Of a stretch of DNA of 59,964 bases, positions 33,764 through 41,812 are shown piece after piece. The position numbers and the translations under genes were made by a program. The stretch lies in the NCBI GenBank assembly GCA_051878085.1, contig JBJEJN010000068.1, positions 1 to 59,964 on the forward strand. The letters are read 5' to 3'. The notes under the pieces are model-generated. The model made no database searches, had not been told where the DNA came from, and saw only the letters and a list, made by a program, of their open reading frames with translations. This stretch comes from SFTH01 sp051878085. Lineage in GTDB: Bacteria; Bacillota; Clostridia; Christensenellales; Aristaeellaceae. Every line of letters starts with the position of its first letter. Position 1 is the stretch's first letter.

Positions 33764-35203
33764 ATGCCGTTCTTTGAGACTTCCGTGCAGGAAATCAAGT
33801 ACAAGGTGCTCAAAAAGGTTGCCGAGCTGGCCTACGAGGATCAGCTGCTGCCCGAAAACATGCTCAGCATCCCCGAGGAGATCATCCCCGAGGGGAAGCC
33901 CACCATGCGCTGCTGCATCTACAAGGAGCGCGCCATCATCAACCAGCGCGTCTCGGCAGCCATCGGCGGCGGCGGACACAGTCGCCGCAACGTGCGCGTG
34001 CTGCCCATCGCCTGCGATGAATGCCCCATCGACGGCATCCAGGTGACCCACTCCTGCCACGGCTGCATCGCACGCTACTGCGCAAACACCTGCCCCAAGG
34101 GCGCGATCTCCATCGTCAACCTGCGCGCCCAGATCGACAAAACCAAGTGCGTGGAGTGCGGAGCGTGCCTGTCCGCCTGCTCCTACTCCGCCATCGTGCG
34201 CGTGGTGCGCCCCTGCGTGGAGGCCTGCAAGACCCGCGCCATCGAGATCGATCCCGACTCCCGCAAGGCCCGCATCAATGAGGAAAAGTGCGTCTCCTGC
34301 GGCGCGTGCGTGTACCGCTGCCCCTTCGGCGCGATCACCGACGAGTCCTACATCACCGACGTGATCCGCCTGATCCGCGAGTCCGATGACAACCGCAGGT
34401 ACCACGTCTACGCCATCATCGCACCGTCGGTGGCCACCCAGTATCCCAAGCTGCAGGTGGGCCAGCTGGTCACCGCGCTGGTGAAGCTGGGCTTCTACTT
34501 CGTGGCCGAGGCCGCTGAGGGCGCGGATCTCACCGCCTGGCAGGAGTCCGGCGAGCTTGCCGAGAAGGGCTTCCTCACCTCCAGCTGCTGCCCCGCCTTC
34601 GTAAGCTTCGTGGAGCAGGAGTTCCCGAACCTGAAGAACTATGTCTCCCACACCCTCTCCCCCATGGCTGCCATCGCCCAGCGCCTGAAGGAGCGCGATC
34701 CCAGCGCCAAGGTCGTGTTCATCGGCCCCTGCATCGCCAAGAAGAGCGAGGCCATGAACACCCGCGCCGGCGAATTCGTGGATTACAGCCTGACCTTCGA
34801 GGAGATGCAGGCCATGTTCGGCGCAAAGGGCGTGGATCCCGCCGCGTGTGAGAATGCCGACATGCGCAGCGTCTCCCCCTACGGGCGCGGCTTCGCCCGC
34901 TGCGGCGGTCTGGCCGAGGCCGTGCGCGAGGCCCTGAACGAGCGTGGCGTGACCGAGGAGCAGTTCAAACTGGATCCCGCCATCGGCGACGGCCTGGCGG
35001 AGTGCAGGAAGCTCCTGACCATCACCCGCTCCGGCAAGCTCAAGCAGAATTTCATCGAGGGCATGGCCTGCGTGGGCGGCTGCGTGGGCGGTCCGGCAAG
35101 TCTGACGCACAATCCCCGGGCGCTGGCACAGCTGGATCGCCACAAGAAGGAGGCCACCGGAACCATCCAGGCCACGGTGGAGGATCACAGCGGCAACAGC
35201 TGA
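33764..35203 (+). CDS. [FeFe] hydrogenase, group B
   Basis: 479 residues, a monomeric hydrogenase of the B1/B3 group as judged from its start FFETSVQEIKYKVLKKVAEL and from MRCCIYKERAI. Three ferredoxin-like sites occupy the N-terminal half (CDECP...CHGCIARYCANTCPKG; CVECGACLSACSYSA; CVSCGACVYRCPFGA). The H-cluster domain has all four cysteine ligands: TSSCCPAF (about 280), IGPCIAKKSEA (about 327), and both cysteines of EGMACVGGCVGGP (about 435-440). Group B enzymes occur in fermenting anaerobes; their physiological direction and partner are poorly known. The ATG at 33764 follows AAGGAGG. No maturation genes hydE, hydF or hydG and no NADH-linked subunits lie nearby. Confidence 0.9.
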   Translation: MPFFETSVQEIKYKVLKKVAELAYEDQLLPENMLSIPEEIIPEGKPTMRCCIYKERAIINQRVSAAIGGGGHSRRNVRVLPIACDECPIDGIQVTHSCHGCIARYCANTCPKGAISIVNLRAQIDKTKCVECGACLSACSYSAIVRVVRPCVEACKTRAIEIDPDSRKARINEEKCVSCGACVYRCPFGAITDESYITDVIRLIRESDDNRRYHVYAIIAPSVATQYPKLQVGQLVTALVKLGFYFVAEAAEGADLTAWQESGELAEKGFLTSSCCPAFVSFVEQEFPNLKNYVSHTLSPMAAIAQRLKERDPSAKVVFIGPCIAKKSEAMNTRAGEFVDYSLTFEEMQAMFGAKGVDPAACENADMRSVSPYGRGFARCGGLAEAVREALNERGVTEEQFKLDPAIGDGLAECRKLLTITRSGKLKQNFIEGMACVGGCVGGPASLTHNPRALAQLDRHKKEATGTIQATVEDHSGNS

Positions 35204-35246
35204 GCAAAAATTTGTACAGTCATCCTCAATTTGCAGCAATTTCCCG

Positions 35247-35275
35247 TTGACAAATTGGGCAGTTCGCGCTAAAAT
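35247..35275 (+). promoter_or_regulatory. Promoter of the CUT1 transporter operon
   Basis: TTGACA (35247-35252), 17 bases, TAAAAT (35270-35275), 62 bases before the start codon. A small stem (GGGAAT/ATTCCC, 35283-35300) lies at the expected start of the transcript. Confidence 0.75.
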
Positions 35276-35337
35276 TACGTTATGGGAATTTCGCCATTCC
35301 CAACAGACATGGCAATTCTGAAAGGAGAACCCCAAGC

Positions 35338-36603
35338 ATGAAGAAGTTCACTTCCCTGATTCTGGCTCTGGCCCTGGTGCTGTCCCTGGCATCCGTCGCC
35401 TGCGCCGAGGAGACCGGCTCCATCTACTACCTCAACTTCAAGCCCGAGGTCGCTGAGGCCTGGGAGGCCCTTGCCGCCGCCTACACCGCTGAGACCGGCG
35501 TCGAGATGACCGTCATCACCGCCGCCTCCGGCACCTACGAGGATACCCTGAAGTCCGAGATCGCCAAGACCGAAGCTCCCACCCTGTTCCATGTCAACGG
35601 CCCCGTGGGTCTGAAGACCTGGAAGGACTACTGCTACGACATGTCCGGCTCCGCCTTCTACGGCGAGCTGACCAGCGACGCATATGCTCTGAAGGACGGC
35701 GACGCTGTTAAGGCTGTTGCTCTGATGGCTGAGAACTACGGCCTGATCACCAACACCGCTCTGCTGGAAAAGGCCGGCTACTCTGTGGCTGACATCACCA
35801 ACTTCGAGACCCTGAAGGCCGTCGCCGAGGACATCACCGCCCGCAAGGACGAGCTGGGCTTCTCTGCCTTCACCTCCGCCGGCATGGATTCCTCCTCTGA
35901 CTGGCGCTTCAAGACCCACCTGGCCAACATGCCCATCTACTACGAGTATCAGGCGGACGGCATCACCTCCACCGATGCCATCAAGGGCACCTATCTGGAC
36001 AACTACAAGGCCATCTGGGATCTGTATATCAACAACGCCACCTGCGAGCCCACCACGCTGGCCGCCAAGACCGGCTCCGACGCCGAGGCTGAGTTCCAGC
36101 TCGAGGAGGCCGTGTTCTTCCAGAACGGCGACTGGGAGTACGGTGCGATCTCCGAGTACATCCCGGACGAGAACCTGACCATGCTGCCCATCTACATCGG
36201 CGTTGAGGGCGAGGAGAACCAGGGCCTGTGCTCCGGCACCGAGAACTTCCTGTGCGTCAACGCCCAGGCTTCCGAGGCCGACATCCAGGCTTCTCTGGAC
36301 TTCCTGTACTGGCTCGTGACCTCCGAGACCGGCACCACCACCCTGGCGGACACCATGGGCTTCGACATCCCCTTCAAGGCCGCCAAGGAATCCACCAACT
36401 ACTTCAAGAAGGTCGCCGCCGAGTCCGTTGCCGCCGGCAAGACCCCTGTGTCTTGGGATTTCACCACCATTCCCTCTGAGACCTGGAAGAACGGCGTTGG
36501 CGCTGCTCTGACCGACTATGCGCAGGGCACCGGTGAGTGGGACGCTGTCGTCACCGCTTTCGTTGACGGCTGGGCGGCCGAGATCGCTGCTGCAAATTCC
36601 TGA
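35338..36603 (+). CDS. Sugar-type ABC transporter substrate-binding protein (family 1)
   Basis: 421 residues, extracellular solute-binding protein family 1, as used by CUT1 carbohydrate importers. The signal peptide MKKFTSLILALALVLSLASVACA is followed by EETGSIYYLNFKPEVAEAWE; cleavage after A-C-A by signal peptidase I fits better than the poor lipobox S-V-A-C. Family features include PTLFHVNGPVGLKTW and YGLITNTALLEKAGY (about 140-155), and the C-terminal hinge segment. An AAAGGAG site and a strong promoter precede it. Two permease genes follow after a stem-loop. The substrate is probably an oligosaccharide, not identifiable by reading. Confidence 0.92.
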   Translation: MKKFTSLILALALVLSLASVACAEETGSIYYLNFKPEVAEAWEALAAAYTAETGVEMTVITAASGTYEDTLKSEIAKTEAPTLFHVNGPVGLKTWKDYCYDMSGSAFYGELTSDAYALKDGDAVKAVALMAENYGLITNTALLEKAGYSVADITNFETLKAVAEDITARKDELGFSAFTSAGMDSSSDWRFKTHLANMPIYYEYQADGITSTDAIKGTYLDNYKAIWDLYINNATCEPTTLAAKTGSDAEAEFQLEEAVFFQNGDWEYGAISEYIPDENLTMLPIYIGVEGEENQGLCSGTENFLCVNAQASEADIQASLDFLYWLVTSETGTTTLADTMGFDIPFKAAKESTNYFKKVAAESVAAGKTPVSWDFTTIPSETWKNGVGAALTDYAQGTGEWDAVVTAFVDGWAAEIAAANS

Positions 36604-36650
36604 TCCACGATCCACGCAGGAACGGTTGATCCCATGAAGGGTTGACCGGC

Positions 36651-36685
36651 AGCGGGATGCGGCGTAAACCGCGCCGCATCCCGCT
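36651..36685 (+). terminator. Intercistronic stem-loop after the SBP gene
   Basis: AGCGGGATGCGGCG at 36651-36664 pairs with CGCCGCATCCCGCT at 36672-36685. No T run follows. Placed between the binding-protein gene and the first permease gene, as in the other two transporters of this window. Confidence 0.7.
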
Positions 36686-36786
36686 CTGCCATTGCTTCAA
36701 CGGCATGCGATATGCGTCCCCGGGTTCATCGGAGGCGGATATGGCCTGCCGGACAAGTGCAGATTGCCACACAGGAGGTTGGTTCT

Positions 36787-37635
36787 ATGGAGAAATCCAT
36801 GCGCAAGTATTGGCCGATTTTCGTGCTGCCAACCATGCTTGCATTCCTGATCGGGTTTTTGATTCCCTTCATCATGGGCATCTATCTCTCGTTCTGCAAT
36901 TTCACAACGGTCACGGACGCGCAGTTTGTGGGACTGGCGAACTACATTCGCATCTTCACCGATCCCAGCTCCAATTTCCTGCATTCGCTGTGGCTCACCT
37001 CGCTGTTCACGGTGGTCAACGTGGTTCTGATCAACGTATTCGGCTTTGTGCTGGCGCTGCTGCTGGTGCGCGGCTTCCGGGGCACCAACCTCTTCCGCAC
37101 GGTGTTCTTCATGCCGAACCTGATCGGCGGCATCGTGCTGGGCTGGATCTGGAACCTGCTGCTGACCGGCATTCTGGACAAGTTCGGGCGCACGCTGGTC
37201 TACTCCGAGGCCTACGGCTTCTGGGGCCTGACGGTGCTGATGCTGTGGCAGCAGGCGGGCTACATGATGATCATCTACATCGCCGGTCTGCAGAGCATCC
37301 CGGACGATCTGATCGAGGCCGCGTCCATCGACGGCGCAACGCCGCTGCAGACGCTGTTCAAGATCAAGATTCCGATGGTCATGCCCTCCATCACCATCTG
37401 CACCTTCCTGACGCTGACCAACTCCTTCAAGCTCTTCGACCAAAACCTGGCGCTGCTGAGCGCGGAGTCCAGCGGCAAGCTCAAGCTGTTGGCGCTGGAC
37501 ATCTATGAGACCTTCTACGGCCGCAACGGCTGGGAGGGCGCAGGTCAGGCGAAGGCCGTGGTCTTTACCATCATCGTGGCCCTGATTGCCATGGTGCAGA
37601 TGCGTCTCACCAATCGCAAGGAGGTGCAGCAGTAA
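36787..37635 (+). CDS. Sugar ABC transporter permease, MalF/UgpA type
   Basis: 282 residues, six membrane helices. The cytoplasmic coupling loop reads EAASIDGATPLQTLFKIKIP (about 178-197), the EAA motif that docks on the ATPase. The N-terminal basic run MRKYWP and PTMLAFLIGFLIPFIMGIY are typical for this permease type. The ATG at 36787 follows AGGAGG. It is immediately followed by the MalG-type partner, whose ATG comes directly after this gene's stop. Confidence 0.92.
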   Translation: MEKSMRKYWPIFVLPTMLAFLIGFLIPFIMGIYLSFCNFTTVTDAQFVGLANYIRIFTDPSSNFLHSLWLTSLFTVVNVVLINVFGFVLALLLVRGFRGTNLFRTVFFMPNLIGGIVLGWIWNLLLTGILDKFGRTLVYSEAYGFWGLTVLMLWQQAGYMMIIYIAGLQSIPDDLIEAASIDGATPLQTLFKIKIPMVMPSITICTFLTLTNSFKLFDQNLALLSAESSGKLKLLALDIYETFYGRNGWEGAGQAKAVVFTIIVALIAMVQMRLTNRKEVQQ

Positions 37636-38493
37636 ATGGCCCGCGAAAAGAAAGTGAAAGTCCCGCAGAAGAAGGGCAGCTGGATCCTGACCCTCATCTT
37701 CTCCGTGATCTCCATTGCCTATATCTATCCGCTGCTGCTGGTGCTGATCAACTCCTTCAAGAAGAAGGCCTTCATCAGCCGCATGCCCTTCGCCCTGCCG
37801 AACGCAAAGACCTTCGTCGGCTGGGAGAACTACACCACCGGCCTCACGAAGATCAATTTCTTCGATTCCTTCTTAAACAGCCTGATCATCACGATCCTTT
37901 CCGTGATTCTGATCCTGCTGTGCACCTCCATGTGCGCCTGGTTCATCTGCCGCGTGCGCACGAAGCTCACCCGCGCCGTGTACTACCTCTGCCTGTTCTC
38001 CATGGTCGTGCCCTTCCAGATGGTGATGTTCACCCTCTCCAAGACCGCCGACTACCTGAAGCTGAGCACCCCGTTCACGATCCCGATCGTGTACCTGGGC
38101 TTCGGTGCGGGTCTGGCAGTGTTCATGTTCTGCGGATATATGAAGTCCTGCCCGATTGAAATCGAGGAGAGCGCCATGGTGGACGGCTGCACGCCCCTGC
38201 GCACCTTCTTCTCCATCGTGCTCCCCATCCTCCAGCCCACCTACGTCACCACCGCCATTCTCGAGACCATGTGGATCTGGAACGACTACCTGCTGCCCTA
38301 CCTTGTGCTGAACCTGAAGAAGTACAAGACCATCCCGATCGCCATTCAGTATCTGAAGGGCGGCTACGGCTCGGTGGACATGGGCGCAATGATGGCCATG
38401 CTGGTGCTCTCGATCCTGCCCATCATCTTCCTGTACCTCTTCCTGCAGAAGTACATCATCAAGGGCATGGTCGCCGGCGCGGTCAAGGGCTGA
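37636..38493 (+). CDS. Sugar ABC transporter permease, MalG/UgpE type
   Basis: 285 residues, six membrane helices. The EAA loop is IEESAMVDGCTPLRTFFSIV (about 175-194) and the C-terminus ends KYIIKGMVAGAVKG, as MalG-type permeases do. No ATPase gene is in this operon; Gram-positive bacteria often use one shared MsmX/UgpC-type ATPase for several CUT1 importers, so the system is probably functional. The gene is closed by the terminator at 38509-38540. Confidence 0.92.
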   Translation: MAREKKVKVPQKKGSWILTLIFSVISIAYIYPLLLVLINSFKKKAFISRMPFALPNAKTFVGWENYTTGLTKINFFDSFLNSLIITILSVILILLCTSMCAWFICRVRTKLTRAVYYLCLFSMVVPFQMVMFTLSKTADYLKLSTPFTIPIVYLGFGAGLAVFMFCGYMKSCPIEIEESAMVDGCTPLRTFFSIVLPILQPTYVTTAILETMWIWNDYLLPYLVLNLKKYKTIPIAIQYLKGGYGSVDMGAMMAMLVLSILPIIFLYLFLQKYIIKGMVAGAVKG

Positions 38494-38508
38494 TTCGTAC
38501 AGAATATT

Positions 38509-38540
38509 GGAGCTGCATCATTGCGATGCAGCTCCTTTCT
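38509..38540 (+). terminator. Terminator of the CUT1 operon
   Basis: GGAGCTGCATC at 38509-38519 pairs perfectly with GATGCAGCTCC at 38525-38535, followed by TTTCTTT. Confidence 0.88.
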
Positions 38541-38562
38541 TTGTGCCGTTGGGCACAGAAGA

Positions 38563-38644
38563 GGGGCTGTCTCAATGGGTTTTCCCCCTTTTGAAACAGC
38601 CCCGCAATTGCTATGCGGCGGGGTGAGGGCACCCCGCCCTACGG
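38563..38644. repeat. Composite repeat: TIR-like hairpin plus palindrome copy 6
   Basis: GGGGCTGTCTCA at 38563-38574 is the near reverse complement of TGAAACAGCCCC at 38592-38603. After GCAATTGCTATG the palindrome copy 6 follows at 38617-38644 (GGCGGGGTG-A-GGG-CACCCCGCC-CTACGG). The arms match those of the element at 24697-24799, so the hairpin and the palindrome travel together. It lies between convergent genes. Confidence 0.8.
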
Positions 38645-38659
38645 CTTAATAAAAGTTGC

Positions 38660-39202
38660 TTACTTTAGCGCCTTGCCGAAGTCGCAGGCCCGTTCCAGCG
38701 CGTCGATGCTGGCTGCGGCCTCGCCGGGGGCGTTCAGTCCGCCGCAGAACAGTGCGCCGCCGAATTCCGCTCTCTCGAAGCAGTCGATCCAGCCCTGCAG
38801 GCCGCTGACGGCGCGATCGTCGGTGCCCGGCGCGTCCTCTGCCGCCACGGAGAGCAGGTACACCCTGCGGAAGCGGTAGTCCGTGCCGTAGAGCGGGTTC
38901 ATGCGATCCAGCAGGGTCTTCATCTGACCGCTCATCTCGTAGTAATAGATCGGCGTGGCGAACACCAGGATGTCCGCCTGCTTCAGCTTTTCCGCGATTT
39001 CGGCAGCGTCGTCCCTCTGCACGCAGCGCTGGGTTTTGATGCAGCTCAGGCAGCCGATGCAGTATCTGATCTCCTTGCCCTTCAGGCTGATGTGCTCCAC
39101 CGAATGCCCTGCATCCTGTGCACCGGCGATGAGCCGCTCCGTCAGGATATCCGAATTGCTTTTCACGCGCAGGCTGGTGGAGATGACAAGTACGTTACTC
39201 AT
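38660..39202 (-). CDS. Flavodoxin-like NADPH-dependent FMN reductase family protein
   Basis: 180 residues with a flavodoxin-like fold. STSLRVKSNSD near the N-terminus is the FMN phosphate loop; IGCLSCIKTQRC follows with cysteines usual in the iron-sulfur flavoprotein-like subgroup, and ATPIYYYEMSGQMKTLLDR is the isoalloxazine-contacting segment. It should reduce a quinone, nitro compound or similar acceptor. It is the last gene of the MerR-controlled operon, starting 24 bases after the aldo/keto reductase stop, with GAGGG ahead of its ATG. Confidence 0.87.
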   Translation of the reverse strand: MSNVLVISTSLRVKSNSDILTERLIAGAQDAGHSVEHISLKGKEIRYCIGCLSCIKTQRCVQRDDAAEIAEKLKQADILVFATPIYYYEMSGQMKTLLDRMNPLYGTDYRFRRVYLLSVAAEDAPGTDDRAVSGLQGWIDCFERAEFGGALFCGGLNAPGEAAASIDALERACDFGKALK

Positions 39203-39226
39203 GGTTTTCCCTCGCTTCCGTGTGTT

Positions 39227-40363
39227 TTACTGTCCCATCCGCCGGGCGAAGTCCGCCAGCGCGTCGGGGATGTGAATCTGCTGCGGACAGACCTGCTCAC
39301 AGCTGTGGCAGCCGATGCAGGCGGAGGGCTGCTGCTCCGCCGGGAGTGCCGACAGGCCCATCGAGGAGATGAACGCGCCGGAGCCCGCCGCCATGGCCTC
39401 GTTGTAGAGGTGCAGCAGGTCGGGGATGGGCAGCTGCTGCGGGCAGTGGCTGACGCAGTAGTGGCAGGCCGTGCAGGGCACCGTGGTGCGGCGGATCATG
39501 TCGTCCGCCACCGAGAGGATCAGCTCCATCTCCTGCGCGCTCAGGGGCTTGCGCTCCGCGAAGGTGGCGAGGTTCTCCTGAAGTTGCTGGAGGTTGCTCA
39601 TGCCGGACAGCGTGACCGTTACCCCCGGCAGGCTCTGCAAAAAGCGGAACGCCCAGGCCGGAGCGCCTTTCTCCGGACGTGCGGCGCGCAGCCGCGCCTC
39701 GTCGGCGGGCTCCAGGCGCGCCAGCTGACCGCCGCGCACCGGCTCCATGACCCACACCGGGATCCCCCACTCCCGCAGCAGCTCCAGCTTGCCCTGCGCA
39801 TTCTGGAACCTCCAGTCGAAGTAGTTCAGCTCGATCTGGCAGAACTCCATGTCCCTGCCGTAGGCCTCCAGGAAGCGGCGCATGGTGGGGATGTCGCCGT
39901 GGGCGGAGAAGCCCAGGTGGCGGATGCGCCCGCTGCGCTTCTGCGCCATCAGGTAGTCGTAGGTGCCGTACTTCGGGTCGAGGTACGCGTCGATGTTCAT
40001 CTCGCAGACGTTGTGGAAGAGGTAGAAGTCGAAGTATTCCACCCGGCAGCGCGCAAGCTGTTCCTCAAGGATCTCCTCGACCTTGCCCATGTTGCCCAGA
40101 TCGTAGCCGGGGAACTTGGACGCGAGATAGAAGCGCTCACGGGGGTACTTTTGCAGCGCCTTGCCCACGACGCGCTCGGAATTGCCGCTGTGATAGCCCC
40201 AGGCGGTGTCGTAGTAATTCACGCCCCGGGCCATGCAGAGATCCAGCATCTCCTCCGCCGCAGCCTCGTCGATCACAGCGTCGTTTCCGTCCACCACGGG
40301 CAGGCGCATGCAGCCCATGCCCAGCGCGGACAGCTTCAAATCCTGAAAGTCATTGTAAATCAC
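39227..40363 (-). CDS. Aldo/keto reductase with C-terminal 4Fe-4S domain
   Basis: 378 residues. Residues 1-270 are an aldo/keto reductase barrel with the catalytic set visible: Asp and Tyr in NYYDTAWGYHSG (about 50), Lys in YLASKFPG (about 80), His in FYLFHNVCE (about 112). The C-terminal part has two cluster-binding stretches, CTACHYCVSHCPQQL and CIGCHSCEQVCPQQI. Such proteins reduce carbonyls with ferredoxin- or NAD(P)H-derived electrons in anaerobes; the substrate is unknown. A GTG at 40363 is the likely start because AAAGGAGG lies nine bases before it; a start nine codons further upstream lacks a site. Second gene of the MerR operon. Confidence 0.9.
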   Translation of the reverse strand: MIYNDFQDLKLSALGMGCMRLPVVDGNDAVIDEAAAEEMLDLCMARGVNYYDTAWGYHSGNSERVVGKALQKYPRERFYLASKFPGYDLGNMGKVEEILEEQLARCRVEYFDFYLFHNVCEMNIDAYLDPKYGTYDYLMAQKRSGRIRHLGFSAHGDIPTMRRFLEAYGRDMEFCQIELNYFDWRFQNAQGKLELLREWGIPVWVMEPVRGGQLARLEPADEARLRAARPEKGAPAWAFRFLQSLPGVTVTLSGMSNLQQLQENLATFAERKPLSAQEMELILSVADDMIRRTTVPCTACHYCVSHCPQQLPIPDLLHLYNEAMAAGSGAFISSMGLSALPAEQQPSACIGCHSCEQVCPQQIHIPDALADFARRMGQ

Positions 40364-40420
40364 GGTTTCGTCCTCCTTTGTGCAGGGCACATGCCCATTC
40401 CTGCGGCCCGCAGCCGGGCG

Positions 40421-40819
40421 TCAGCCCTCCAAATCATCCGCATCCACGTCCCAGCGCAGCACGCCGGTGCGCACCGCCGCGTCGTAGCGGCTGATCTTGA
40501 AGGAGAGCCGGTCGATCTCCGCATCCAGCTGGCGGCGCTGCTCCAGCAGGCCCTCGCGCACCCCCGCAAGCAGGTCGCGCCGCGCGGCCAGCGTTCCATC
40601 TCCGGCCTGATACAGCTGCACATACTCCGCGATGCGCTCCACCGGAACGCCCGCGCTGCGCATGCAGACGGCGTTCTCCACCCAGCCGAGATCCTCCGCA
40701 TCATAGTCCCGAACGCCGCTGGCCGAGCGGTGCACCCGGGGAAGCACGCCGATCTTCTCGTAGTAGCGCAGCGTGTCCGGCGTAAGCCCATAGCGCGCGC
40801 ACACCTGTCGAATGGTCAT
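40421..40819 (-). CDS. MerR family regulator
   Basis: 132 residues. The winged helix-turn-helix is clear: MTIRQVCARYGLTPDTLRYY (1-20), then EKIGVLPRVHRSASGVRDYDAEDLGWV, followed by a dimerisation helix (about 78-110) with repeated leucines. There is no cysteine pair of the metal-sensing subgroups, so a redox or drug-like signal is more likely. Position and a MerR-type promoter with 19-base spacer show that it controls its own operon. The ATG at 40819 follows GAGGAGG. Confidence 0.9.
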   Translation of the reverse strand: MTIRQVCARYGLTPDTLRYYEKIGVLPRVHRSASGVRDYDAEDLGWVENAVCMRSAGVPVERIAEYVQLYQAGDGTLAARRDLLAGVREGLLEQRRQLDAEIDRLSFKISRYDAAVRTGVLRWDVDADDLEG

Positions 40820-40839
40820 GTCCTCGCCTCCTCGAAACC

Positions 40840-40870
40840 AGTATACAGCATGGAGTTCACTCCATGTCAA
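40840..40870 (-). promoter_or_regulatory. MerR-type promoter with overlong spacer and operator palindrome
   Basis: Minus-strand TTGACA (40870-40865) and TATACT (40845-40840) are 19 bases apart, the overlong spacing that MerR proteins correct by twisting DNA. A perfect 18-base palindrome CATGGAGT-GA-ACTCCATG at 40849-40866 lies within the spacer. Expected ligand-dependent activation of merR, the aldo/keto reductase and the flavodoxin-like gene. Confidence 0.9.
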
Positions 40871-40894
40871 GAATAAAGCGTCAAAAAATCACAC

Positions 40895-40922
40895 AAAAGG
40901 GCCGGCAAGTGCCGACCCTTTT
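40895..40922 (-). terminator. Terminator of deoC
   Basis: AAAAGGG...CGGCA at 40895-40907 pairs with TGCCG...CCCTTTT at 40909-40922, with one interior mismatch; 13 bases beyond the deoC stop. Confidence 0.8.
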
Positions 40923-40935
40923 CAGTCTTTCCGCA

Positions 40936-41607
40936 TCAGAACTCCGCGCTCAGATCCTCGATGGACTTCGCCTGCGCGACGAGGCGGCTGGTGCCGAGGC
41001 GCTGCGCGCCCAGCTCGATGAACTTCTTGCCGTCCTCGAAGCCGGAGATGCCGCCCGCTGCCTTGACCTTCTTGCCGCCCGTCATGTGCTTCACCACCAG
41101 CTCCACGTCCTCGAAGGTCGCGCCTGCGGTGGAGAAGCCGGTGGAGGTCTTGATGAAGTCCGCGTCGGAGCGGCTGACCACGTCGCAGAGGGACACGATC
41201 TCGTCCCTGGTCAGCAGGCAGGTCTCGATGATGACCTTCAGCAGCTTGCCGTCGCAGGCCTCCTTCAGGCAGTTGATCTCGCGCAGCACGTCCTCATACT
41301 TGCCGTCCTTCACCCAGCCGATGTTGACGACCATGTCCAGTTCCTCCGCGCCGTTCTTCACCGCGTCGCGAACCTCGAAGGCCTTGCACTCGGTGGTGTT
41401 GGAGCCGTTCGGGAAGCCGATGACGGTGCAGACCGGGATGCGGCCGTTCAGATATTCGGCAGCCTGCTTCACATACGCCGGGGGAATGCAGATGGATGCG
41501 GTGTGATACTTCACCGCGTCGTCGCACAGCTTCTGAATGTCGGCCCAGGTCGCCGTCTGCTTGAGCACGGTGTGGTCAACCTTTGAAAGTACGTCCTGAT
41601 AGGTCAT
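40936..41607 (-). CDS. deoC: Deoxyribose-phosphate aldolase
   Basis: 223 residues, class I aldolase splitting 2-deoxyribose 5-phosphate into acetaldehyde and glyceraldehyde 3-phosphate. It has both lysines: LLKVIIETCLL (about 130) and the Schiff-base lysine in DADFIKTSTGFS (about 158), plus the phosphate loop KAAGGISG and LGTSR. The ATG at 41607 follows AAGGGAG; an in-frame ATG ten codons upstream lies nearer the promoter and is less likely. It has its own promoter and terminator and is not joined to other deoxynucleoside genes. Confidence 0.95.
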   Translation of the reverse strand: MTYQDVLSKVDHTVLKQTATWADIQKLCDDAVKYHTASICIPPAYVKQAAEYLNGRIPVCTVIGFPNGSNTTECKAFEVRDAVKNGAEELDMVVNIGWVKDGKYEDVLREINCLKEACDGKLLKVIIETCLLTRDEIVSLCDVVSRSDADFIKTSTGFSTAGATFEDVELVVKHMTGGKKVKAAGGISGFEDGKKFIELGAQRLGTSRLVAQAKSIEDLSAEF

Positions 41608-41679
41608 TTGAATCAATCTCCCTTCCGTTTCTGTCACGGTTTTTCACATCAATCGGCGTGCGCACCGCCGCACAGAAAC

Positions 41680-41708
41680 ATCATAATTCATTCGCCCGCC
41701 GCTGTCAA
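41680..41708 (-). promoter_or_regulatory. Promoter of deoC
   Basis: Minus-strand TTGACA (41708-41703), 17 bases, TATGAT (41685-41680). Confidence 0.8.
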
Positions 41709-41732
41709 GCCGGACGGGCACATGCAAATCCA

Positions 41733-41792
41733 AAAAAAGACCAACCGCCGTCCGGAGGTTCGACGACTTTCCTCCGGGATTGCGGCGGTTGG
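41733..41792 (-). terminator. Terminator of the methyl-transfer/transport operon
   Basis: CCAACCGCCG at 41741-41750 pairs with CGGCGGTTGG at 41783-41792 and an inner stem CCGGAGG/CCTCCGG (41752-41758 and 41771-41777) closes the loop. On the minus strand TCTTTTTTT follows, so this is a strong intrinsic terminator 20 bases after the corrinoid protein stop. Confidence 0.9.
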
Positions 41793-41812
41793 CGGAATCA
41801 TTCAAACTGGAA

